NCBI GenBank assembly: GCA_016712675.1
Contig: JADJQR010000010.1
Span: forward strand, 1-19,279
DNA: 19,279 bases
Direction: 5' to 3'
DNA from: a bacterium
GTDB taxonomy: Bacteria; Krumholzibacteriota; Krumholzibacteriia; LZORAL124-64-63
The translations under genes and the position numbers were made by a program. Positions 6,584-14,051 of the stretch are shown here, piece by piece (position 1 is the stretch's first letter; every line of letters begins with the position of its first letter). The notes under the pieces are model-generated. The model made no database searches and was not told the DNA's origin. It saw only the letters and a list, made by a program, of their open reading frames with translations.

Positions 6584-8977
6584 TCAGTAGGCGAGGGTGG
6601 TGGTGCCGTCGAGGACGCTCAGGGCGTCGTCGTCGAGGGTCCAGACGGTCCCGCCGTCGGCTGGTGTGGTCGCGGGCACGAGGGTCCATCCGGTCCCTGA
6701 GATGGTCTCCGTGTACCCCTCGACGAACAGGTCGAACGGGTCGGCGGCGACCTGCGGTGGCAGGTCGATTACCTGCCACCGTGACGACACATCGAGGGCC
6801 AGCGCAGCCTCGATCAGGTCATCGCTGATGGTGAGCAGGTCAATGAGGAGACCAACCGGTCGGGTCTGCGGCTCGGCGTGGCGGGACACCAGCCACTGGG
6901 CTGCCGCCAGCGCCTCGTCAGGGTCGGTGGTGACCAGGTCCAGGTCACGGCGGTAGATGCCGTGCTCGTCGATGGACGCCTGGTCGATCACCCGCACCGC
7001 GGGCGACCCTGACGCTGTCGACGAGGCGTAGTTGACCTGCCCGGAGTCGTCGTGCTCCAGGCTCCACCCCGCGTCGGGTGGGGTGCAGTACTCCAGCGGG
7101 AGGGCCGCGTCGACAGGTGCGGCGTAGCGGCGTGTCCGGGAGTGCAGCACCAGCATCCCGTCGCGATCCACGAGCAGCGGGCCGCCCTCAGTGTCAGCCA
7201 CCCGCTGCATCAGCGCCAGCGGCGCCATGCCCGTGGAGTCGATGTGCGCGATCGACGTGGACGCCCCGACATCGAGGGACACCTGCGACGGGTCAACCCC
7301 GGCCAGGCGCGCGTACCGAGCGATGCGGGTATCCGACGACTCGCCGGAGCAGCCGGTCATGCCGGCCGTGTACAGCTCGGCCAGCCGGGCCGCGGTCAGC
7401 GCCGACGGCCACACCGCCACATGGGCGACCGTGCCGGCGTACAGGGCGCCGTCGCGCCCGACCTCGACCGTGTCCCACGGTGGCGCCACCGGGGAGTCAA
7501 GGCCGGTGCCGGACAGGGACACGGACGCCTTCTGGACGCCGTCGATGATGAGGCGGACCGTGAGCGTCGCGTGATCCCACGACACCGCCACGAGGTGGGT
7601 CGCGCCGTCGCTGATCGACACAGTCGACGCCGCGGACAGGGTCAGTCCCTCCAGCGGGGACGCGATCACGACCGACGGCTTGCCGGTCCCGTCGAGGGTG
7701 ACATCGAGGGTGATGTTCAGCGGCGCCGACACCCGCAGGACGGTCCGGGATGCGGTCGTGGTGGCCACGAAAGCGGCCACGGTGACCGAATAGGTCAGGA
7801 TGCTGCCGCCCAGGTCAATCGCGTTGAGCGGGGCCGAGGAGATGGACCGCAGCGTCTTGCCGTTCGAGGCGTCGACGGGGGCGAGGATCGGGGCGCTGAG
7901 CCCGTCGGCGCCCGGGCCGGTGCCGGATCCGAAGGTCACCGCGCCACCGGTGCCGTACTGCACCTGGCTGAGGCGTCGCACCGTCGCTGAGCCGCTGATG
8001 TTGCCGGCGCTGCTCGCGCCGTCACCCTCACCGAGGGGCCAGTACGCGCTCGGGCTGTCGTAGAGGATCTCCTCCTCGACCAGGGACCGCAGCGCCGCTG
8101 AGGCGCCCAGACGCTTGAGCCGGTCGGCCGCGGTGACCAGCACACGACCGGACAGTGAGCTGGCCGACCAGATGGCCGGCCACGACTGCACGTAACCAGT
8201 GAACCGCGAGCGCACCGGCGCTGCCGCGGTGGACCACGTCGCCACGGCCGCGGCCTCGTCGACCTGCAGCCCGTCGACATACACGCTCTGACCGGCGCTG
8301 CTCGCGCCGCTCGGCTTTACCGCGAGGTACACCCGGCCATCCGTCGCGGTCCAGGACACGGTCAGGGTCTCCCACGCGCCGGTGAGAGTGGACGTGGCGA
8401 TCGGGGTCTGTCCGAAAGCATCGCCGAAACGCACGGCCGGGGAGCCGGCGGGGATCCACACCCGCACCGTCGCCCGGTACGCGCGCCGGATCACGGTCTG
8501 TGCGGATGCCACAGCACCCACGGACCCACCGGAGGTGGGCCAGGTGATCAGCAGGGACCGCGCCCCGTCCCATGCCTGTGCGGTGGACGACGCCAGCGTG
8601 ACCGGCGCTGACGCGCCGAGATAGCTGGTCAGCCACCCTCCGGTGGTGCCGCCCTCCAGTGACGCGGTCTCGGCAGAGACCAGGGTCCCCGGTAGGGCCG
8701 GGTCGCGGTAGGTGATGCGGATCGGCACATCAGTGCGGACGTGCGGATGCCACGGCGACCCGGCGTTGTCTGGTAGGTACTCGCCGGCGTCGTTGAGGGC
8801 CTGCAGGGACAGCAGGCCCGGTTGGCACGCCTGCTGCTCGCCCTGCGCGCCGCGGGAGATAGACGTCTGAGCGTCCATGCACCACCACTCGGTGATGTCC
8901 GTCCACCCGGCGACACCGTGGCCGCTGTCGACCCCCCACGCGGCCTCCAGCCGCAGGTAGTCCAGGCGGGTTGTCAT
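6584..8977 (-). CDS. Large minor tail protein with CBM-like and LamG domains, 797 aa
   Basis: ATG 8977 overlaps the tape measure stop as ATGA, so the two are coupled. Residues 1-100 form a tail-joining domain (RITYRDPALPGTL near the end). Residues 105-250 form a jelly-roll resembling CBM4/9-type modules (GGWLTSYLGASAPVTLASS ... VYVDGLQVDEAAA). Residues 300-540 read as a LamG/concanavalin-like domain, with the diagnostic YDSPSAYWPLGEGDG, HLVAVSWDHATLTVRLIIDG, YAGTVAHVAVWPSALTAARL and AELYTAGMTG. The C-terminal 250 residues carry a second tail domain (WLVSRHAEPQTRPVGLLIDL, FVEGYTETISGTGWTLVPAT). Such proteins form the tail tip below the tape measure and bind host glycans. The frame is fully intact over 2.4 kb, in contrast with its neighbours. 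No separate Dit or Tal gene is seen, so this protein probably covers that role. Confidence 0.85.
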   Translation of the reverse strand: MTTRLDYLRLEAAWGVDSGHGVAGWTDITEWWCMDAQTSISRGAQGEQQACQPGLLSLQALNDAGEYLPDNAGSPWHPHVRTDVPIRITYRDPALPGTLVSAETASLEGGTTGGWLTSYLGASAPVTLASSTAQAWDGARSLLITWPTSGGSVGAVASAQTVIRRAYRATVRVWIPAGSPAVRFGDAFGQTPIATSTLTGAWETLTVSWTATDGRVYLAVKPSGASSAGQSVYVDGLQVDEAAAVATWSTAAAPVRSRFTGYVQSWPAIWSASSLSGRVLVTAADRLKRLGASAALRSLVEEEILYDSPSAYWPLGEGDGASSAGNISGSATVRRLSQVQYGTGGAVTFGSGTGPGADGLSAPILAPVDASNGKTLRSISSAPLNAIDLGGSILTYSVTVAAFVATTTASRTVLRVSAPLNITLDVTLDGTGKPSVVIASPLEGLTLSAASTVSISDGATHLVAVSWDHATLTVRLIIDGVQKASVSLSGTGLDSPVAPPWDTVEVGRDGALYAGTVAHVAVWPSALTAARLAELYTAGMTGCSGESSDTRIARYARLAGVDPSQVSLDVGASTSIAHIDSTGMAPLALMQRVADTEGGPLLVDRDGMLVLHSRTRRYAAPVDAALPLEYCTPPDAGWSLEHDDSGQVNYASSTASGSPAVRVIDQASIDEHGIYRRDLDLVTTDPDEALAAAQWLVSRHAEPQTRPVGLLIDLLTISDDLIEAALALDVSSRWQVIDLPPQVAADPFDLFVEGYTETISGTGWTLVPATTPADGGTVWTLDDDALSVLDGTTTLAY

Positions 8978-10611
8978 GCCAGCCCCAGCGCGCTGCCACC
9001 CGACGCCCGCTTGAGCGTCAACAGCGCCTCACGGACCTGGCGGCCCACAGCCACCGGGTCGAGCGCGCCGTTGATGACGATGCTCACGCCACCTCCACCA
9101 CCGACCGCAAGCGGTGACGGGCCAGTGGCGCCCGCCAGAATCCGGGCCGTATCACGCGCGTTGATGACCGTGCCCGGCTCATCGGCCACCAGGAGTTCCG
9201 GCCCACGCTCCCCGATGATGTACGCGCCCCCTTGCGCACGGGTCCGCCGGAAGCGCGAAAGCCGTCGATCGCGAGACTGGTGCTCCGGTTGACGAGGCCG
9301 GCAACCGCCTTGGCCTGGTCAGACCAGCGTGCCGTCACGTTGATGTTCAGCGACACGTTGCTCGGGAGCGCGTCAAGGGAATCCGCGAACTGTCGGGCCT
9401 TCTCCGCGGCGCCCCGCATCTTGTTGGCGGCGTCCTTGGCCCACCCGAAACCAGGGATGTTCCCGAGCGAGTCGAGGAACGAGGCGATGCCGTCGGTGAG
9501 CCACGCGAACCCCTGGAGAATGAAGCGCACCATCGGCTTGATGCCGTTGTCCCACAGCCACATGGCGGCCTTCTTGATGGCCTCGAACGCGGTCGTGACG
9601 ACACGACGGAAGGTCTCGCTGTTGTCCCAGGCGTACTTCAAGCCGACGGCCAGGGCCGCGATGAGCCCGATCACGAGCCCGATCGGGTTCGCGCTCAGTG
9701 CCGCGTTGAGCAGCCACTGCGCGCCGGCGGCGAGCTTGGATACGCCCGTCATGAAGGCGACCTTTCCGGCCGCTATGGTCGCCGCGGCACCCTGCAGGGC
9801 GATCGCCAGTTTGCTGGCCGCGAACGCTGCGGTGAGGATGCCGACGGCGGTCACGATCGCCTTGACCTTGCCGGGGTTCTCTTCCATCCAGTCCAGCGCT
9901 GCCACGCCCACATCGACGAGGTCCTCCAGGATCGGGAGCAGCCCCTCACCGATGGCTTCCTGCAGATCGCCGAACTTGTTGCCCATGATCTCGGCGCGGT
10001 CGCCCAGTTCGGACCCCTCCTGCTCGGCGAAGCCGCCGACGTTCTCGCGCAACCCCTTGACGACCTGGTCAAAGTTGCCGGCGGTGCTGCCGGTGTCCTT
10101 GAACTTGAGTCCGACGTCGGCGAGCGCCTTGCCCTTGCCTGCCATCGCCTTGCCGAGGATCTTCGCGGCGTCCGGGATCTCGCGCCCGGTCTTGCGGGCG
10201 TAGTCAGCCAGCAGCGGGGTCAGCGTCTCGATCTGAGAGCCGGTCAGTTTGTACTGCGCCAGGACCGCCTGCGACGCGGCGATGTCGTCCGCGTCATACC
10301 GGGTCTTGTCCTGCATCGCGGACCCGGAGGTCGCGCAGCGCGCTGATGTTGACGTCGGCGAGCTGCGGGTACCGCTTGTAGGCGTCCTCCAGTGCCCGCT
10401 GGCTCTCTGACGCCTCGATATAGGCGTCGACACTGTCCTTGCCGAACTTGGCGGCGGCCGCGCCGGCGGCCGCGAGGGCGGCCTTGCTTCCCGTGCTCAT
10501 CTTGGAGCTCTTCGATGCGACCTTGTCAGCCTCGCCGCCGACACCCTTGAGCGCCCTGGACGCCGAGCGGTCCTCACCCAGGAGCAGCATTTTTAGGGTG
10601 ACGGTCGCCAC
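8974..10611 (-). CDS. Tail tape measure protein (two frameshifts)
   Basis: GTG 10611 directly follows the TAA of the chaperone T frame, with AGGAG eight bases upstream. The N-terminus MATVTLKMLLLGEDRSASRA is the usual tape-measure opening. One extra base near 10320-10328 must be removed to join SALRDL to GSAMQDKTRYDADD. The long middle then has LTPLLADYARKTGREIPD, FKDTGSTAGNFDQVV, two hydrophobic stretches (AIVTAVGILTAAFAASKLAI, and IGLVIGLIAALAVGL) and AIKKAAMWLWDNGIKP. A missing base in the C5 run 9227-9231 hides the C-terminus, which reads RKGGAYIIGERGPELLVADE once the run is restored to six, ending KRASGGSALGLA. The corrected length is 545 residues. At about 0.15 nm per residue this predicts a tail near 80 nm. 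It sets tail length and aids genome ejection. Confidence 0.88.
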
Positions 10612-11165
10612 TTAGGTGCTCCTCTCCTTGAGTGCTTCCAGATAGGCGTCAGTCGCGGCCGCGTACTGCACCCACAGGAAGTAGGGGATGTCCCACACCG
10701 ACCACGGCGTGATGAACGGCCATAACCGCCCCGCTGGGACGATCCGCGACTCGACGGACGACCTCAGGTCTTGGTGCGCGCGGGCTTGCGCCTCGCTGCG
10801 GCGCCGGCCCGACCGGTGCCCGGCCGGGCCTTCCGAGGGCCCTTGGACGCTCGATCCTCCGGGTCCGCCAGGACCGTCAGGTCCCCGATCGGGAAGTCGA
10901 TCGCCTCCGCGAGGGTCAACTGCTCGCCGGCGCGCAGGCGAGCCGTGTAGATCAGGAAAGCCGTGAACCACAACCCGAGCGGGTGAGCGAGGTACTCCTC
11001 GCGGGAGAGGCCCTTCAGGTCGGCCGCAGCCGCGAGGATCTGCGCCCAGGACAGCGGACGCCCCAGCTGCGCGGTCTCCTGCTCGAGCATGAGTGCCTCT
11101 TTGATGGTGAGGCGCTCGATCGACTGGACCTCATAGACGGTCTCACCGATCCGTATCCTGCTCAC
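10612..11165 (-). CDS. Tail assembly chaperone G-T fusion made by -1 frameshifting
   Basis: This is the 184-residue read-through product of the chaperone gene. Residues 1-110 are shared with the short form. At the heptamer GGGCCCT (10842-10836) ribosomes would slip back one base, and the T part (10836-10612) adds about 74 residues: SEGPAGHRSGRRRSEAQARA, then RIVPAGRLWPFITPWSVWDI and YFLWVQYAAATDAYLEALKE, ending with TAA. The aromatic-rich T domain lacks its own start codon and ribosome binding site and lies exactly one base back from the G frame, as in lambda gpG/gpGT and most siphoviruses. The fusion is thought to bridge tape measure and tail tube protein during assembly and is absent from the virion. 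Confidence 0.8.
10764..11165 (-). CDS. Tail assembly chaperone, short form (gpG-like)
   Basis: GTG 11165 overlaps the upstream stop as GTGA and gives 133 residues. The protein opens VSRIRIGETVYEVQSIERLT, is helical in the middle (IKEALMLEQETAQLGRPLSW, LKGLSREEYLAHPLGLWFTA) and ends in a basic tail (RKPARTKT) typical of the out-of-slip terminus of such chaperones. Its place between the tail proteins and the tape measure, with a second overlapping frame, identifies it as the major chaperone product. No domain beyond the helical G region is visible. An upstream extension to 11288 exists but would overlap the neighbour deeply and lacks the GTGA junction used throughout this operon. Confidence 0.8.
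   Translation of the reverse strand: MSRIRIGETVYEVQSIERLTIKEALMLEQETAQLGRPLSWAQILAAAADLKGLSREEYLAHPLGLWFTAFLIYTARLRAGEQLTLAEAIDFPIGDLTVLADPEDRASKGPRKARPGTGRAGAAARRKPARTKT
10836..10842 (-). other. -1 ribosomal frameshift slippery heptamer GGGCCCT
   Basis: On the minus strand the bases read G GGC CCT in the zero frame of the chaperone, a perfect X XXY YYZ heptamer that re-pairs as GGG CCC after a one-base slip. The register is exact: GGC starts at 10841, in phase with GTG 11165. The new frame from 10836 is open to 10612. GC-rich sequence follows and could form a stimulatory structure (for example GGCCCGGCCGGGC about 10-20 nt downstream), but I cannot fold it here. Confidence 0.75.
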
Positions 11166-11611
11166 GTCCGGCTCCTCACCTGGAGTGCGACCCGCTCCAG
11201 GGCCCGCAGCATCGCCGCCTGCGCCCGTGGGGCCTGCTCCTGGAACGGCTCCGTGAACGCCCCCGGGTCGAGACGCTGGGTGACCCATCTCTTCTTGTTC
11301 CCGAACACCGGGTGGCGGAGCTGCCCGCGGTCCATCGGACCGAGCGCGTACCCCTCCCGGGTCGAGAGGTTGACAGTCACCCGCGGAGACCTGCCCGTCG
11401 TCGCGTTGCTCTGCCCGACCCGCGCTGCCGCGATCCGGGCCGACAGCCCGCCACGGTGCGGGAACCGCGGCGCCGCGTCCGCGACGACGGCCTGCCCCAC
11501 CGGCTTACCGATCGCCTTCAGCTCCTTGTACACCTCGCGGCGCAGACCAGCGTCGCCGGCGTCGTTCAGTGCCCGCGCCGCGCGCTGGAAGTCCTCGGCG
11601 TCGACCTTCAC
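11162..11611 (-). CDS. HK97 gp10-like tail completion protein, 149 aa
   Basis: GTG 11611 overlaps the tail tube stop as GTGA. The protein starts VKVDAEDFQRAARALNDAGD and contains GGLSARIAAARVGQSNAT, GQLRHPVFGNKKRWVTQRLD, then PGAFTEPFQEQAPRAQAAML. The G-L-R-H-P-V-F-G block followed by W and P-G-F is the hallmark of the HK97 gp10-like family, which helps complete the tail or head-tail interface. In most siphoviruses the gp10-like gene precedes the tube gene; here it follows it and precedes the chaperone. The frame is intact, ending with TGA at 11162-11164. Confidence 0.8.
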   Translation of the reverse strand: MKVDAEDFQRAARALNDAGDAGLRREVYKELKAIGKPVGQAVVADAAPRFPHRGGLSARIAAARVGQSNATTGRSPRVTVNLSTREGYALGPMDRGQLRHPVFGNKKRWVTQRLDPGAFTEPFQEQAPRAQAAMLRALERVALQVRSRT

Positions 11612-12615
11612 AGTGCCGCGTCGGAGGTGCGCATGACCACCCAGATCGGCTGTGCCGCCGTGGCGTTGCCCAAGCCGGTGAACGCCATGGACGTGACGAC
11701 CAGGTCCGCCCCGTTGGGCTTCGGCATCTCCCCGTCGAACTTGATCTCGGGGATGACGATCTGGATCGTCTCCTTGCCGGACGACAGCGCGCCCGCCTCG
11801 TACGTCACCACGAGAGACATGGGCGTGTCGGCGAGGAACGCGTCGCGGAACGTGGCGTCGACATACTCGACTTCGAGTTTGCCGGTGATGCCCGGCTTTC
11901 CCGGCGCGACCTTCCGCTTCTTGCCCACGTCGCCGAAGCACGTGGACTTGACGAGACTCTTGGTCACCGCGGCCGACCACGAGCGCACGTTGGCCAGTTC
12001 GGTGGCGCCCGCCGCGAGGGCCGTCGCTGTCGGCGCGGTCAGCGCATCCGAGTAGATCGCCGCGTTCGCGAAGTGATAGAGGTTGGTGGCGGAGGCGGTG
12101 GGGTAGGACGGCGAGGCGTACGCGATTGCGGTGTCGACCGCCCGCGCGTCGAGCGTGGCCTTCAACTTGAGGATGCCGCCCTGCTCACCCGTGAACTCGA
12201 ACGACTCGCAGACGCAGCCGAGGTACGTGTCCGCCGCGATGGTCGTCGCGTCGCGGACGATGCCGACCTGGAAGGTGGCCGACGGCGGGGTGTCCGAGAG
12301 CGTGAAGACCTGCTGGTAGGTGGTGCCCGACACCAGCGTGGACGCGCCGGCGCCGAGGCACAACTCCAGGAACGTGCCGAGGCCCTTGCTCAGCATCTCC
12401 AGCTCGACACTGCCGGACGCTTCGGACATCGTCGTGGGTCGCCGGTACGTACTGTCGACGCGCTGCCCGGCCCGCTGCCCAGAGCCCTGGACCCGGTTCG
12501 GCACGTAGTTGAACTCCGGGTCGGACGCATACTCCAGCCACCGCGACACCGTCACGGCGGTGCCATACGTCGACTCCTTGACGAAGCCGAGTGAGCAGTC
12601 CTGCTGCGTGGTCAC
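11608..12615 (-). CDS. Major tail tube protein, 335 aa
   Basis: GTG 12615 overlaps the previous stop as GTGA. The opening MTTQQDCSLGFVKESTYGTA, then TVSRWLEYASDPEFNY, is the standard tail-tube form (x-T-G-x-x-E-T-x-Y-G-T). Further blocks are SGSVELEMLSKGLGTFLELC, TLDARAVDTAIAYAS, VRSWSAAVTKSLVKSTC, GITGKLEVEYVDATFRDAFL and IVIPEIKFDGEMPKPNGADL. The arrangement of a two-layer beta-barrel with a terminal DLVVTSMAFTGLG segment suits a hexameric tube protein. At 335 residues it is in the usual size range for actinophage tube proteins. The reading frame is intact. Strong expression is expected, but I see no promoter of its own. Confidence 0.85.
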   Translation of the reverse strand: MTTQQDCSLGFVKESTYGTAVTVSRWLEYASDPEFNYVPNRVQGSGQRAGQRVDSTYRRPTTMSEASGSVELEMLSKGLGTFLELCLGAGASTLVSGTTYQQVFTLSDTPPSATFQVGIVRDATTIAADTYLGCVCESFEFTGEQGGILKLKATLDARAVDTAIAYASPSYPTASATNLYHFANAAIYSDALTAPTATALAAGATELANVRSWSAAVTKSLVKSTCFGDVGKKRKVAPGKPGITGKLEVEYVDATFRDAFLADTPMSLVVTYEAGALSSGKETIQIVIPEIKFDGEMPKPNGADLVVTSMAFTGLGNATAAQPIWVVMRTSDAAL

Positions 12616-12812
12616 TTGGACTCCTTCCCGACAGCCTCGAAGTTGTCGACCTGCGCCAGAAGCGCTCCCGCGATCTCAGCGGGAACCTCGAATACCTCGC
12701 CGGGTTCCAAGCACCCGGCGCCCTCCTGCCCGAGCGGGTCGCCTTCGCGCCGGATCAGCGGCAGGTCGAGGTGACCCAGCGGGGAGATGTTGCGGATCTT
12801 GACGGTGGCCAT
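12612..12812 (-). CDS. 66-residue hypothetical head-tail region protein
   Basis: ATG 12812 follows GGAGAG, 7 bases upstream. The product starts MATVKIRNISPLGHLDLPLI and contains LEPGEVFEVPAEIAGALLAQ near the middle, ending EAVGKESK. The V-I-N-x-S-P-x-G-x-L-x-L-P opening with EPGEVFEVP is a recurring small protein found beside tail terminator and tube genes of actinophages; its role is unknown. The stop overlaps the tube start. The frame is intact and the composition matches its neighbours. Confidence 0.7.
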   Translation of the reverse strand: MATVKIRNISPLGHLDLPLIRREGDPLGQEGAGCLEPGEVFEVPAEIAGALLAQVDNFEAVGKESK

Positions 12813-12825
12813 ACGGCTGCTCTCC

Positions 12826-13294
12826 TCAGATGCGGGCGGAGTAGGTCAGGGAAAATGCCAGCACTGCCACCCACGCGTCGGGTGTGGCAGCTTGGTCGAA
12901 CGTGTATGAGGTGCCCGGCCGCAGTTCGTACAGGCCAGCCAGGTCGAGGATTGGGGCGTCGAGAGACCGGATCCACTCGACGACGCTGCGGCGCACCCCG
13001 AAGGCTGCTTGCCGGGCCTGCTGAGGGGGTCGCGTCTCCGGTCCACGACCACGCCGCGAGCCACACCTCGCCGCGGTCCTCCAGCCGGCGCGGCCCCATC
13101 GTGGCCCACTCCACCGACCCGGACGCGGCCTGCTCCCGGCCGGCCTGGTCCGTCGGGTTCTGCACGCCGACCTCCAGCACCAGACCGGACGATACGGCGC
13201 TCGGCCCGTCCGTGACGGACACCTCCGGGAGCACCGCGGGTAGGCGGCTGACCAGGGCGTCGATGACGTCCCCGACGTCGCGGAACGTGCTCAC
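12826..13294 (-). CDS. Tail terminator-like protein (one frameshift)
   Basis: GTG 13294 overlaps the connector stop as GTGA. The N-terminal half reads MSTFRDVGDVIDALVSRLPA, VTDGPSAVSSGLVLEVGVQN, RRLEDRGEVWLAAWSWTGDA. An extra G in the G5 run at 13025-13029 then breaks the frame; removing it gives QQARQAAFGVRRSVVEWIRS, LDAPILDLAGLYELRPGTSY and AWVAVLAFSLTYSARI, ending with TGA 12826-12828 just before the next ribosome binding site. The corrected length is 155 residues. A short alpha/beta protein at this position, with a helix opening of the D-V-I-D-A-L type, matches tail terminator/gpU-like or minor capsid-tail joining proteins. The reading without correction runs into low-complexity Arg/Ser text. 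Confidence 0.72.
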
Positions 13295-13791
13295 GCGAAG
13301 CCGGCCAGACGGTGCGGCTCAAGTAGTGTCGCCACCCGATACGGGAGTAGGTACCCGGGCGCCTGCCCGTCGGGTGGCGTAGCGTGCCCACTCGCCGGGC
13401 GCCGAGACTGCCACAGATGCCGCACAAGTTCGGACAGGGCCGCCTTGAGGTCAGCCGGGCACGACACCCGCCCCGCCTCGTACGTCACCTCGTACAGCGA
13501 CGCGGGGCAGGATGACAGCACGCCACCAGGGCGCACCTTCACGGCAGACACGTCCACCGTGACGCCGGCCGAGTCAACGCCGGACGTCACCGACAGCACC
13601 GGCCATACCGGGACGGTGGCGACACCGGACGAGACCGAGACGAGCGCGGTGCGGGTCGACTGCTCCAACGGCCCCACGATCTGCTCGATGTGTGCCGTGG
13701 CTTCCGCGATGGTCGCCTCAATCTCGGGTTCCATCCCGACGTCGCGCACGTTGAGCCGGAGCGCCATCTCGGCGGCAGTCAGGACAGCCAT
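13291..13791 (-). CDS. Head-tail connector (gp6-like), 166 aa
   Basis: ATG 13791 is preceded by AAGGGGG ten bases upstream and by the large hairpin at 13816-13866. The product starts MAVLTAAEMALRLNVRDVGM, then EPEIEATIAEATAHIEQIVG, the helical hallmark of gp6/gp15-like connectors. A beta region follows (VSVSSGVATVPVWPVLSVTS), then a helix (DLKAALSELVRHLWQSRRPA) and an end with PYRVATLLEPHRLAGFA, all commonly seen in actinophage head-to-tail adaptors. It forms the ring below the portal. The frame is intact; the stop overlaps the next start as GTGA. Confidence 0.8.
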   Translation of the reverse strand: MAVLTAAEMALRLNVRDVGMEPEIEATIAEATAHIEQIVGPLEQSTRTALVSVSSGVATVPVWPVLSVTSGVDSAGVTVDVSAVKVRPGGVLSSCPASLYEVTYEAGRVSCPADLKAALSELVRHLWQSRRPASGHATPPDGQAPGYLLPYRVATLLEPHRLAGFA

Positions 13792-13815
13792 CAGTCAGCG
13801 CCCCCTTTCCCTGCG

Positions 13816-13866
13816 TCGTGGCGTGGGCGTCGCTGAAGGACGACCTCAGCGACGCCCACGCCACGA
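13816..13866 (-). terminator. 21-bp perfect hairpin downstream of capsid module
   Basis: The bases 13816-13836 (TCGTGGCGTGGGCGTCGCTG plus A) pair perfectly with 13846-13866, leaving a 9-nt loop AGGACGACC. The hairpin lies between the 58-residue gene (stop at 13874-13876) and the connector Shine-Dalgarno. Neither strand has a U-run after it. It therefore may act as an attenuator, RNase-processing site or 3'-end protector that lowers expression of connector genes relative to capsid. It is the longest perfect inverted repeat I noticed in the window. Confidence 0.65.
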
Positions 13867-13873
13867 GCGATCG

Positions 13874-14050
13874 TCACGACGTAGCGGTCAGGGTTGCCGT
13901 GCGCGACTGGACGTCCGCGACGCACTCAGCGCCCCCGATCACGACATGGTCGACCTGGTCGGGAGTGCCGTCGGCCCGCAGCGAGACCATCGCCACACGA
14001 TCCCCTTCGACAACTGGAGGGGCCTCCGGCTCCTTCGCCTTGGCCGGCAT
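13874..14050 (-). CDS. 58-residue hypothetical protein after the capsid gene
   Basis: ATG 14050 starts one base after the capsid stop (TGA 14052-14054). The product is MPAKAKEPEAPPVVEGDRVA, then MVSLRADGTPDQVDHVVIGG and a tail ECVADVQSRTATLTATS, with TGA at 13874-13876. It opens with a Lys/Pro/Ala/Glu-rich disordered stretch and then alternates short strands. Small proteins at this position in HK97-type actinophages are often capsid accessory or head-tail proteins, but there is no motif that decides. GC3 is high and no other frame is open here. Confidence 0.65.
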   Translation of the reverse strand: MPAKAKEPEAPPVVEGDRVAMVSLRADGTPDQVDHVVIGGAECVADVQSRTATLTATS

Positions 14051-14051
14051 G

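Noticed and set aside
10612-10971. Independent gene for the chaperone T region
   Set aside because: There is no ribosome binding site or sensible start inside the frame before the slip site, and its first part is antisense-like text overlapping the G frame. The -1 slip explains it.
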